Source: Cudoniella acicularis (taxonomy: Eukaryota > Ascomycota > Leotiomycetes > Helotiales > Helotiaceae). Taken from it: DNA of 11,713 nucleotides. The translations under genes and the position numbers were made by a program. Position 1 is the first letter of the stretch. Each line of letters begins with the position of its first letter. Under the pieces are notes generated by a model. It had not been told where the DNA came from. It saw nothing but the letters and a program-made list of their open reading frames with translations, and searched no databases. Where the stretch lies: positions 1-11,713 of the forward strand of contig JAAMPI010001659.1 of assembly GCA_013054445.1 (NCBI GenBank). The letters run 5' to 3'. Below, one piece after another: positions 1-8,479 of this stretch.

Positions 1-1960
1 AGGTACCGTATTAAAAAGGGAGAAAGGGTCGTGATGGTGTTGTTGATGGAAAGATCTGAAGTCTCTTTTCCATGAGTGAGATGAGGGAGTTGTACGGAGT
101 ATGGGTGCGCCCACAGGCCGAGCGCAAGCCAACAAGCCAGCAAGCCAGCAGCGCGGGCGTATGTAGGCAGCTGCAGGGGTGGGCAGCGAGGGGAGCAACT
201 CGGGCAAGGGCCTTCAAGGGAGGCACAGACACACAAGAAGGAAGTTGCCACTGAACCAGCCCACTCGCAGGCTTGCAGCCAAGGCCCCAAGACGCTGAAG
301 GGTCCTTTATTATTGGTACTTCTGCCGGGTACGACCACCCTGTCGCCTGCTGCATTCTTGCATTTGCATGGTGCATCCCCTATGCCTGCGTCCTATCGAT
401 TGTCTGTATCTTGGCTCCCCGAAAAGGTCCCTTCGCAGCTGTAGCTGTACCTCCGTACACTCTGCGAGTCTGCAATGCACACTGCACAGTAGCGGGATGG
501 AAGTTGGAGATACCGGCCAGCGCCATCCTCAAGTGGTGCGCATCCAAGTACTCCGAATCCTACTACAAAGTGACTTTGCCTTTCGTCGCCCACCACGTCT
601 TCCTGACTCGTATGGCTCTCCAAGTACTTCGTAGTCTCGCTACTCTCGTACCTCCAGGCTTACCGGAATTACAGTAGAGTGCTGACTCCAAGACTCCAAG
701 CCATCCGGGACGCCCAATTATGAGCCGGCTCAATCACCACCAACGGTCCCCTTATCACGAACACACCACCCTCCCGAGATGACAGAGAGCGCAAACGAGG
801 GCCGCGTGGATATCAGGTTGTCAGCCCGTCCGAGGCTGGCTCTTCGAATCAAACACCTCTGGTACCCACTCTCCTTCATGCTCACTGTTTGTTGGTTCTT
901 TCTTTTGCCCAAAAAGCGGCTCCAGCCAAACGGTTCGGATCTGAGATTCTCTTGGCCCCCATTCGCCTCGTTGCCCGACGTGCGCCAAAGCAAAAGGCTG
1001 TATGGACTGGAGCGGCCATATGAGGCATTATTCACGGAGCACTTTTATGTGCATACTGCCGGAAATTCATGATTAACATGCTTGGTATTCGGCATCAGAG
1101 CAGCAAACAGAGTAACAACTGCATCATGAGGGGCTGGAAAATTGTGCTCATTGCTTTTGTTTCTGATGTAGTTCCCAAGGCTGTTGATTTGAAACCAAAG
1201 ACCAGACGAGACGCTGCCACGCCAGAGACCCCACACGCATAAAGAAAGAGGGGAAGTTGTGACAAGTTCTTCCTAGTCTGAATTGCACAGTAATACAACT
1301 AATCACTTGATCTTGAAATAGACCCTCGTCCAGCTGATTTCGGTGCCTAAATGTAGATTTGTTTTTGTGAATTGTTGTGAAAAGCGTCAGGTCCCTGCAG
1401 CCTTGCTGCGATCACCACGATTTACATGTGACAAATTCGATGTGTCTGAAACTGATGGCGGGGAAATATTCTGCTGGCGGCCAATAAAAGTTCAGTACTT
1501 CGCGCAAGGTAGGAAGTAAGTAAATGAAAATGTCCTAACATGAAAGAGCTGAGACCTCTCATAGCTATGTAGCTTTCTCTTTTCCATGGCTACTTGGCCA
1601 AGGCTTGATCTGTGATCGACTCGATCTTGACTCGGGTTAAGGAAGGTGATGCTGCTATACCTACAGGGCTTTGAGTGCAATATCCTTCCAAACACGTTCT
1701 CTAGGGTTCACAACGAACAGACAATCAGTATTTCAATATCCATGCGTAGCACACTGAAAAGAGGGTTTGGGAGACAAGAATACAAGATAATATTGAAGAA
1801 CCAAACTTTAGCAAGGCCGGGATTCGCTAAAGTTCGGTTTCCACGCTAAAGGTACCTGCTAGCGAGGCTGAACTCTTCATCTTTAAAACGTTTTTCCCAG
1901 GCTATTCGTCACGCTTCCAATCGAAACCTCCCACTTCAAGCTTTGCAGCTTGTTTATTCT
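1..1960. other. Long stretch without a supportable gene
   Basis: Several open frames of 60-134 codons occur on both strands (for example 273-677 plus and 730-1035 minus). They overlap one another, have no recognisable domain, and their translations look like random composition. At 127-152 a short imperfect tandem of AGCCAGCA-like units is seen. The last 150 bases are pyrimidine-rich and lead into the Alba-domain gene, so they probably hold its promoter and 5' UTR. I saw no tRNA, rRNA or transposon ends here. Confidence 0.5.
1799..1839. repeat. Inverted repeat, 14-bp arms with 13-nt loop
   Basis: The left arm at 1799-1812 (AACCAAACTTTAGC) pairs with the right arm at 1826-1839 (GCTAAAGTTCGGTT) with a single mismatch (A-C) in 14 positions. 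A further GCTAAAG copy follows at 1845-1851. The hairpin lies about 130 bases upstream of the first ATG of the Alba locus. It could be a transcription-factor palindrome, an RNA hairpin or the remnant of a small inverted-repeat element. Function is unknown. Confidence 0.6.
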
Positions 1961-1962
1961 AC

Positions 1963-2203
1963 ATGATGGCGCGAACAAAGGCCAAAGCAAGGCGAGGAGA
2001 GGCTGGGCATACATACCGACAAAACGTGCTCACTGAAGAAGGCAGGGAGACGAATAGGGACAACAAAAAAGAGGAAGCACAGAAAAACGAAGACAATCGA
2101 GGATATTGCAGAAGATGGAGAGGGATCGCATTTAAGACCATCTAAGAAGGCCAAAATCGACGAAGGCTTAGAAGCTACGAACCAGACTCCAGAAGACGAT
2201 TCG
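1963..2203 (+). other. Possible N-terminal extension of the Alba gene across a frame break
   Basis: Two ATGs (1963 and 1966) open a frame running to a stop at 2143-2145. The Alba frame, one base ahead (+1), is open from 1967 but has no ATG before 2204. The Alba-frame translation just upstream of 2204 is lysine- and acid-rich, as expected of a disordered nuclear N-terminus. A single-base indel, perhaps in the A-runs at 2065-2070 or 2083-2087, would join ATG 1966 to the Alba frame. So would a weak 46-nt intron 2026-2071 (GTGCTC to AAAAAG), but this lacks a good branch point and polypyrimidine tract. Neither is proven. Confidence 0.4.
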
Positions 2204-2877
2204 ATGGACCAAACTCCATCTCAAGAGAAATCTACAGCCAAGCCTTCAATTACGGCAAGCATCAAGGTTCCTTTTGGAGATCTCGCCAATTCACATGATG
2301 TTCTACCTATATCGGTCATCTCATCATCTCAAATTGAGAAAAAAGTCAACTCGGTGCTCAATCATCTCAAGACTTTCCCTGCGATACCTCCAGTCAAGCT
2401 GGCAGTCGTAATGGTCTATTCTAAGGCCAAGTCGGCATCAAAATTGATCACCATCATCGAGATAGCCAAAAGAGAAATTGGTTCAAATGGTGGGAAATGG
2501 TTTCAATACAATGTTATCGATCAAGTCAAGGAGCCCAGGGAAAACACGACGGAAAAACAGATTCGGAAACCGGCTGATACGCAAGGCGATGAGGGCAAAA
2601 GTTCCATAGATGCCGATCCTATTGAAGAACCCGAGAGCGACAATGGTGAGCAGAGCTTTGAGACTATGAAGACGCCATTCGAGAGGGCAATTGAAGGGAA
2701 ACTTAAGATCAGAGCAGTTCCTATCATGACCATATATCTTTCCAGGGTTCGGATTGAGAGTCTCAAAAGCCAATATGGGTAAGTTGATGCTACATTTTCT
2801 ACCGATTTTCCCCGTGCCACTTATTTGCATCGAGTCGATACTAATCATCTGTTAGAGAACAAACAAATGGGCGATAG
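2204..2877 (+). CDS. Alba-domain protein, RNase P/MRP Rpp25/Pop6-like (two exons; N-terminus uncertain)
   Basis: Exons are 2204-2778 and 2856-2877, giving 198 residues from the first in-frame ATG. The intron (2779-2855, 77 nt) starts GTAAGT, has an exact TACTAAT branch point at 2839-2845 and ends TTAG. The protein then ends YGEQTNGR. Residues about 34-105 (PISVISSSQIEKKVNSVL, then KLAVVMVYSKAKSASKLITI) match the Alba fold, an RNA/DNA-binding domain. Eukaryotic members include the Rpp25/Pop6 and Rpp20/Pop7 subunits of RNase P and RNase MRP, which process tRNA and rRNA precursors. A charged insert (about 108-160, rich in E, D and K) separates the core from a last strand near 166-182 (LKIRAVPIMTIYLSRV). 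The frame stays open upstream to 1967 and would encode a basic, nuclear-signal-like stretch (PSKKAKI), but it has no ATG. The nearest upstream ATGs (1963, 1966) are in another frame. Family assignment is fairly firm; the exact subunit is inferred. Confidence 0.82.
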
Positions 2878-3347
2878 CCTTCACCCTCTTCGAAGACCAA
2901 GGTCATTTACGAGATGGGTGGGTTCCCGTCTAACGGGACAAAACAACGGAGAGTCAGATACAACAATGTCAAGGATCTTTAGGCGGCGTTAGGTTAGAAG
3001 TCAATTACTGAGATACCCGTTACGGAAATCAAGAATATACGAAGAGTATAGCCAGAAAATTAATATTGGGACCAAGAGTATGGCAGCCAAATTTTATTTC
3101 AACAGGTAGCCAACAATGAAACAATGACCAAGTTTTTGTACAATGTAGTAGGACCGAAGCGCCATGTTAGGTTCTCAACCAGCATTTTCCATCCCAGCTC
3201 TCTGCTCTCATAAGCTCATTGTCGAACTCTATTTCATAATACGTCGGTTCCTCCTTTCATCCTAGCATCAAACTATTCCCCTGCTCACATCTATACAATT
3301 TGACCACGCCGTATGTACACCAAGCATGCATGCTCTTCCCGAGGTTC
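2878..3347. other. Intergenic region between convergent genes
   Basis: This 470-base stretch lies between the stop codons of the Alba gene (plus) and VTC1 (minus), so it should contain both 3' UTRs and polyadenylation sites. It is AT-rich and I see no coding or RNA gene in it. Confidence 0.6.
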
Positions 3348-3850
3348 TCAGTTCTTCTTTCCAGCCTTCTCCTTGGATTCGTATGTAAATCGGAGGACGA
3401 AATTAACGATCATGGCGATAAGGATGACGATTGTGAGGAGCGTAGGACCAAGTTTATCATCAAAGCCAGCCTGACCCCGCAATCTGATCGACTTGGCCCT
3501 CCAGTGAAATGTTCCCAGCGCATACACCATCGTCAACATGGCAGCGAGTGTGAAGAGGAACGCCGAGATGAAGGCAGGTCTATCACCGAAATTCAGCATG
3601 CCAATAGCAAGAGCACCGATGACAACGCCCAAGCTCAGCCATGACAGAAAGGTTCGCTCGTTCGCGAAGAAGACCTTGGGTTCGACTCGAGTGGGGAGAG
3701 CAATTCGCTTGCCTACGAAAAAAAAAGTACGTTGTTAGCAAGTCGATGGTACAATCGATGGCCGAAAAGGCTCGATTGCAGCTCGTGTCCATATTTGACG
3801 GCGGAAAGTTACGTACCAGGCGCCGATTGAAGAAGAGGTTGGCTGGACAT
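3348..3850 (-). CDS. VTC1: Vacuolar transporter chaperone subunit VTC1 (DUF202 membrane protein)
   Basis: On the minus strand, exon 1 is 3850-3817 ([11 protein letters not shown] plus one base) and exon 2 is 3712-3348, giving 132 residues; yeast Vtc1 has 129. The 104-nt intron (3816-3713) begins GTACGT, has a TGCTAAC branch point (3740-3734) and ends TAG after a T-run. The family signature [17 protein letters not shown] is at residues 21-37. Three membrane helices lie at about 33-53, 58-78 and 101-119, with the conserved [17 protein letters not shown] and DDKLGPTLL segments between the second and third. VTC1 is the small membrane subunit of the VTC complex, which makes inorganic polyphosphate and moves it into the vacuole. 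It has only the membrane domain and lacks the SPX and catalytic domains of Vtc2-4. The C-terminal tail is lysine-rich (KEKAGKK). It converges on the Alba gene. Start choice is secure because the short exon matches the family N-terminus. Confidence 0.95.
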
Positions 3851-4134
3851 GATGAACGAATTAAAAGCCTATGTACAGCGATTGAGGGGATCCGAGACAG
3901 CTTGATTGGCTGAGTGGCTGGCTGTCTGCTCGCAGATTCAGTCGAGCAATTCGCAATTCGCAATAACAATTGATATGTGAAGATGTTTGGGGGCGTTGAT
4001 GAGATTTGTCGTTGGAGATCAATTGAAGGAGGGGAAAGTCCTGCAGCACACAACTTATCCAGCCACCAAAACAAGACAAAGTTCAGAGCTTGATCAAACT
4101 CTGTAGAAAATCGTGACCGCCGCCCCACTGCAAC

Positions 4135-4140
4135 CACGTT
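4135..4140. promoter_or_regulatory. CACGTT motif upstream of VTC1 (possible Pho4/NUC-1-type site)
   Basis: CACGTT reads on the plus strand 285 bases upstream of the VTC1 start codon. In yeast the VTC genes are phosphate-starvation targets of Pho4, which binds CACGTG or CACGTT. A six-base match is weak on its own, so this is only a candidate. Confidence 0.25.
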
Positions 4141-4752
4141 CCCTAAGCGACTTCTGTTACTGGCTGATCAATATCGTGACTGTATAATTTAGGTAGTTAG
4201 CTAGTAAATCCGCAATGCAACATGAAATCACTTCAATCGTAGGCAGATCACTATTAATTCACTGAAAAATTATTTATTTATTTGCAATGTTGCTACAAAA
4301 GTATCGATTCTATTTGGCTCTCCCTGCAATTTGACGTGTAGGATTGTCCTGAATCCCCCTCACTGCTGCTTACACCCACCTGAGGCACTCAAGCATGGGA
4401 TTTGAAGCTTGGGCCGTGATTAAGCTGAGCGTCCCTGGTCAGCTAGCTTATCAGGCTGGGCAGGGAAGTGCAGCTATCCCAAATGAAGCTTCTTCAAAGT
4501 TCACCCAAAAGCCCTATTTACTTCTTCAACGCAAACGACGAAAAATCTTCACAATAATAAGTAGCCGCGATCCCGTTATTGACGAATGTGATGCTGATGT
4601 TAACTCTTTGATGCACACATGACACCATGCGTGGTGAAATCGCTAGTATCATGATCAATGTCAGAATCAACAGTTGAGAACGCAGCTCAATCCGGAATAC
4701 GCAACTTCGGTATTTGAACTCGACCAAACACGAGCATCTAATATATTACCAG

Positions 4753-5080
4753 GATCAAAGAGCCTCTTGTACTCTCAAGATTAGGAGTGTTCTGGGAGCC
4801 TAGAGCTGAGATGCAAGCTATTGTTGCACCGGTTGAAATCCCCGTTATTGGCAGCAGAGGTGGCCATGATCGATCAGTGAGGCAGGAGCTTAGTAGAGAG
4901 AATGTTGCGAAGAAGGAAATTATGAAGAGGGAGAATTTCCCTGCGTCAAGGAATAGGCTGAGTGGACTTGAAGATGGTAGGAACTTAACGGCGAAGATGA
5001 ATCGTCCACACGAGGATATACTATTAGCTGGACAGAATGGCGGTTCTAGACAGCCCCTGGATCCTGTAAATAATGCTTAA
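4753..5080 (+). CDS. Possible orphan 3' exon, unknown product
   Basis: A 3' splice-like signal (CTAAT at 4738-4742, then TTACCAG ending at 4752) precedes a frame open to TAA at 5078-5080. It encodes about 108 residues that are hydrophilic and rich in R, E, K and N (for example RQELSRENVAKKEIMKREN), resembling a cytoplasmic or disordered C-terminal tail. I recognise no domain. No upstream exon in matching phase was found between 4395 and 4737, so this may be a relic of a degraded gene, a gene with a distant 5' end, or chance. An A-rich stretch with AATAAATAATATAAAA follows the stop. Confidence 0.25.
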
Positions 5081-5436
5081 TAAATAATATAAAAAAAAAC
5101 AGTTCTACCTAGTTCTCGGAAGCAAAAAAAGGCTGGCACACCGCACCTTGAGAGAGATACTTGTAAACTATCAGCTTTTTCAAACAGTCCGGGATCTTGC
5201 GATAAAAAAAAAATAGCCCCTAGAATACAGATTAAAATATTAACCGGGATACAGTTTTTCTAAATATCTCTAGATTTGTAGATAATTCAACAGCTTGATT
5301 AGATCTCCACAAGATGCAGTGTGCCAGCCACGAGCCTGCTGACAGTGTAATGTTGACTAAAAGCCTGAGGCATGAAAGAGACCTCTTCTCTCACCAATAG
5401 CATCCCCGGTCAGCTAGTAAGGTTTCACAGAGTCTT

Positions 5437-5444
5437 TCACGTGA
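5437..5444. promoter_or_regulatory. TCACGTGA E-box palindrome upstream of dynein light chain gene
   Basis: A perfect 8-bp palindrome with a CACGTG core lies 128 bases upstream of the ATG at 5572. CACGTG is bound by fungal bHLH factors such as Cbf1 and Pho4/NUC-1 types. Position and symmetry make it a credible site, but binding is not shown. Confidence 0.4.
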
Positions 5445-5473
5445 GGCCTAGGTGATGCAGGTATGAAATGGGG

Positions 5474-5487
5474 AATTCGCGCGAATT
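5474..5487. promoter_or_regulatory. Perfect 14-bp palindrome AATTCGCGCGAATT
   Basis: The 14 bases read the same on both strands and lie 85 bases upstream of the ATG at 5572, in the likely core promoter of the dynein light chain gene. The CGCG centre recalls sites for fungal cell-cycle regulators (MBF-like ACGCGT) but does not match exactly. Confidence 0.4.
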
Positions 5488-5571
5488 ATCCTAGGCACAG
5501 TAGCACGAAGTCTCTTTGCACATTGTCGACTTCTGTTGTCACCTCCATCGCCTCCAAAACTTGCAGACAGG

Positions 5572-6239
5572 ATGGCTACTCCTTCTTCTACACCAGTAAG
5601 CAATTAAGAGAGTCGGCGATAATCCAAACTGATCTCGAATAGCCCATCTCCTTCACAAGGCTGAAGCAGATCGCCACAGATGTATGGATAGACCACCACC
5701 ATTCTCCAGATAGATCGCTTTGCTGACAGTGGGAAAGGCCTGCCAAAGTGCTCTGGGAAGTGCTGATTATTACGAACATACGAAAACCGAGGCCTGGAAT
5801 ACTGCGATCATTGTTTGTTTACCCCTCATGTTAATCAATCACATTCACACTTCTGACAACCGGACATCAACAGAACTCCATCCTTCGTTCCCTAATCTCC
5901 GAATCATCTCCTACCGGCGGAACTCCATCATACAAATATGCTGTCAACAGTACAATCATCCAGCACCTCGTCCCTACCGCTGCGTTAAATAAGGCCAAGG
6001 CAATTCAAGAATCCTCGATACCAAAGACAGAAGAGAGCGGTGCAAACATTTCGACAAGCGATAAGCCAACAAATCCTACTGGAACGGATGGCAAACCACA
6101 CGTCGGCCGGCGGGGAATGCACAGTGCGACGGGAGCATATTGGAACGAGAAGACCGACGGGATGTGGAGCTTCAAGTACGAAGGGGGTGAGAACAAGGGT
6201 TTGGATGTCGTGGTTAGTGTGATTTGGATCGCAATATAA
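5572..6239 (+). CDS. Tctex-type dynein light chain (DYNLT family), four exons
   Basis: Exons are 5572-5595, 5643-5681, 5738-5812 and 5874-6239, all joined in phase 0, giving 167 residues. Introns of 47, 56 and 61 nt begin GTAAGC, GTATGG and GTTTGT, with branch points CTGAT, TGCTGAC and CTGAC. Family hallmarks are FTRLKQIATDAC (about 11-23), ADYYEHTKTEAWNTAIINSI (30-49), YKYAVNSTIIQ (66-76), GRRGMHSATGAYWNEKTDGM (124-143), then WSFKYEGGENKGLDVVVSVI. Tctex light chains form dimers that bind the intermediate chain of cytoplasmic dynein, linking the motor to cargo on microtubules. Human DYNLT1 has 113 residues; the excess is mostly a Ser/Thr/Lys-rich loop at about 79-123 between the STIIQ strand and the GRRGMH segment. 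Intron 2 appears to skip a CAG two bases past its branch A and use AAAG at 5734-5737. Identity is strong; exon borders follow from phase and family alignment. Confidence 0.93.
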
Positions 6240-7023
6240 GCTCGAGGAGGACCATCGAACAGGACAGATGCTGCATTGCGGGGTAACATGGAGCTTGGGA
6301 TATGGTTGCTGGTATTTCCCCAGCGTACATGAAAGATGTACAACTTCTTGATGCATTTTCTCTTCCCCCTCTTCTGCTCCCATGATTCGTGAGAGTACCG
6401 CGGAATCATCCTTAACTTTCTTTTGCATGTTCATTGAAATCGCGCAGTTGTTGTTATGATTATTTGGTGTTTATCGTTGCTTTTCCGACTCATCTATCTT
6501 CCGCAAGCACCGACGAATGGAAAAGGGTACGACCAGACAGGACGATGGCTTCAGAATGAGTTCATGGTCAGCAATGTTTTCATATTGCTTGGGTGATTGG
6601 CCAAGACACCATGCCTAAGCGCGAGTATCCTCGTGTACTTCCCCTTGCGACTACAAAACAAATACGTCCGCAGCTACATCAAGTGACATGGATGGATTTG
6701 CATGGCACCTGACTCTAGCCATCTAACCATCTAACCAGACTCCCACACCACCCACGACAACAATCACCACACACCACTACCTTTCCCAAATCACTCGATC
6801 GGGCGAGAGCGATGCTGGTGGAGATACCTCGGGTTTAATCATTTGCTACACCGCCTGATCCGCGCCTAGGGCCGGCCACTAAAAGACCCTTAGAATCTGC
6901 CATCTTGCAACTTTTTTCGACCCAAATCAAGAGTACTTTGTACCGCGTCGCGTTGTCATATTCAATCAATCTCAACATCTGCGCTGACGCGCACCATACC
7001 ACACTCTCGGAACAAGCTTGTCA
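6240..7023 (+). other. Intergenic region and F-box gene promoter
   Basis: No coding potential is seen. It should carry the 3' UTR of the dynein light chain gene and the promoter of the next gene. Around 6730-6800 it is rich in CCA and CAC runs, and 6895-7020 is pyrimidine-rich, typical of fungal transcription start regions. Confidence 0.5.
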
Positions 7024-7047
7024 ATGGATCATCTGTCAGTATTCTGA
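7024..7047 (+). promoter_or_regulatory. Seven-codon upstream ORF overlapping a later ATG
   Basis: ATG at 7024 encodes MDHLSVF and stops at TGA 7045-7047. The last A of that stop is the first base of ATG 7047, which opens the extended F-box frame (TGATG overlap). If transcribed, this could favour reinitiation and tune expression of the downstream gene. Confidence 0.35.
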
Positions 7048-7280
7048 TGTTTGCCTCCTCTGCTCCAGATAAGAATGCTAACCCCCACAGCTCCTCGTTG
7101 GCCATTGCAACTCAAACAGACATTATCCGCAGCCTTAACACAACAGCTACTGCCTCTCTTGCTCGGACTTCTCATCACTTCTTCGGCCTCTGCTCTCTGA
7201 TCCTCGGGCCGGAATCTCTCTCCGTGTCCTCTAATCAATCTCAAACAATTTCCCCGCCAGTCACGAGACCCACCCCCACT

Positions 7281-7889
7281 ATGGCTTCTGTCTCGTTCGC
7301 GACAGCGAGCTCTACCAGCAGCATTAATGCCGATTACGATACTCTCAATAGCACCGATACCGATATGAGTTCATCTCCAGAGGAGGAGGAGTGGGAATTG
7401 AAGATTACGCCAGATATGATCCAACGTCTCTTTCGCCTGCCAGAGAACAAGAGTGGAGCCACGTTGATAACCCTCCCCACCGAACTTCAGCTGGAAATCT
7501 TCTCCTACCTCGACAAAATCGATTCCACATGCCTTGGCCTCGCTTCCCCCAGAACATACGAGGTATACAGGGCCATCCACGGAACCAAAATGCCCCTCAA
7601 CACTCGCCGCGTTGGCCCGAATCTGCTTGAAGCTGCATGGGAGCTTGTAGGTAGACAAGAATGCCAACACTGCGGCGTCTATCGCTGCGAGCTTCACCAA
7701 CACATCAAATCTTGGATGCCCAAGGAACTGGAGTACTGCAGCATGAAGCTCAACTTCGGCATTCCTGCCGGCGAGGGTGCAAACTTGACCTGCTACCGCG
7801 GAAAGCCCAGCAAGCCAAGGCGTTGCGGTCGCCACCCTCTCCGCACCACCTCGATGCACCAGGACGATGGACAGAAATCAAAGTTATGA
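7281..7889 (+). CDS. F-box protein with C-terminal Cys/His-rich region
   Basis: From ATG 7281 the protein has 202 residues. I chose this start because it has A at -3 and G at +4, while the in-frame ATG at 7047 is in a weak context and the extra 78 residues look like translated pyrimidine-rich leader. Residues 1-40 are Ser/Thr-rich then acidic (SSPEEEEWE). An F-box is at about 61-100 (TLITLPTELQLEIFSYLDKI, then STCLGLASPRTYEVYRAIHG). F-boxes bind Skp1 in SCF ubiquitin ligases and recruit targets for degradation. Behind it are C128, C131, C136, H139, H141, C153, C171, C182 and H185 (CQHCGVYRCELH, EYC, CYRGKPSKPRRCGRH), a pattern I associate with an uncharacterised F-box family expanded in filamentous ascomycetes; metal binding is inferred. 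It ends QKSKL and has no visible intron. Substrate is unknown. The next gene, convergent, is also an F-box protein. Confidence 0.85.
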   Translation: MASVSFATASSTSSINADYDTLNSTDTDMSSSPEEEEWELKITPDMIQRLFRLPENKSGATLITLPTELQLEIFSYLDKIDSTCLGLASPRTYEVYRAIHGTKMPLNTRRVGPNLLEAAWELVGRQECQHCGVYRCELHQHIKSWMPKELEYCSMKLNFGIPAGEGANLTCYRGKPSKPRRCGRHPLRTTSMHQDDGQKSKL

Positions 7890-8479
7890 GTGTAGGAATA
7901 GTATTATGGTATTGGAAATGGTGCACTGGAAATGGGAAAGGCGTGAATTTGAAAAAGGCGCCTGAAGCCTTCCTCCTTTAACGAGGCATTTTTCATCATC
8001 GGAGAAAACTCGACTTTGACGCTTTTATGGAAAGCATCAATTCTGCGGAGGAAAACATGCATCATCTCGGTGCATAGCGTGGCGTTTCCCTTTTTATTTA
8101 GCGTTGCTTTCGGTTTCTCTTCTTCATTTCAATTGTCCAAAATGCATAATGGCATGGTAATTACGACAGGACGGGACTGGACATAAAAACTACTCCACTT
8201 CTAAAAGCAATGGCATAGAGGGCAGGATGTAGAAAGAGGACCCTTTACATACTTTGTCTGTAAATATACTACCCTTAATGAAGTACATAAAATCTCAGGG
8301 CGGGGCGAAAAAGAATTCAAGGAGTTGAGGAGAATCGATAATACCAAGGAGGTGAGAATTCTGAAACTTCTCCTATCATTCATCGCACATGCACTCATCC
8401 TTCGTACCCAAGTACCTTCTCTCGCTTCCCCTATCCAGGACCTTACAAGTCTTCCTTCCTAAAAATCACGGATATTTTA
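7890..8479. other. Intergenic region between two convergent F-box genes
   Basis: This 590-base stretch separates the stop codons of the two F-box genes and should contain both 3' UTRs. Small open frames in it (for example 8201-8398 minus) have no support. Confidence 0.55.

Larger units (their letters stand above)
3851..5571. other. Divergent intergenic region between VTC1 and the dynein light chain gene
   Basis: Both flanking genes point away from this 1.7 kb stretch, so it should hold two promoters. It is AT-rich in places (4255-4290, 5080-5110) with A-runs. Small open frames such as 4395-4622 show no domain. The only segment that looks exon-like is 4753-5080, listed separately. Two palindromic motifs sit near the right end. 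Confidence 0.5.

Noticed and set aside
273..677. Open frame of 134 codons on the plus strand
   Set aside because: No domain, unusual Cys/Ala-rich composition without a clear fold, and overlapping open frames in other phases; no splice or start context supports it.
730..1072. Overlapping open frames on both strands
   Set aside because: Neither translation resembles a known family, and both lie in sequence without promoter or intron signals.
2483..2848. Minus-strand frames opposite the Alba gene
   Set aside because: They are antisense shadows of the Alba exon, which has family motifs and a consensus intron.
3583..4137. 184-codon minus-strand frame overlapping VTC1
   Set aside because: It crosses the VTC1 intron and exon 1 in a different phase; VTC1 explains the region with a family-matching splice.
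5597..5642. Exon 1 and intron 1 of the dynein light chain as chance
   Set aside because: Considered because the intron is only 47 nt, but phase, GTAAGC donor, CTGAT branch and the family-like N-terminus agree, so the exon was kept.
5985..6434. 149-codon minus-strand frame
   Set aside because: Mostly antisense to exon 4 of the dynein light chain gene and without its own motifs.
7371..7859. 162-codon minus-strand frame
   Set aside because: Antisense shadow of the F-box gene on the plus strand.
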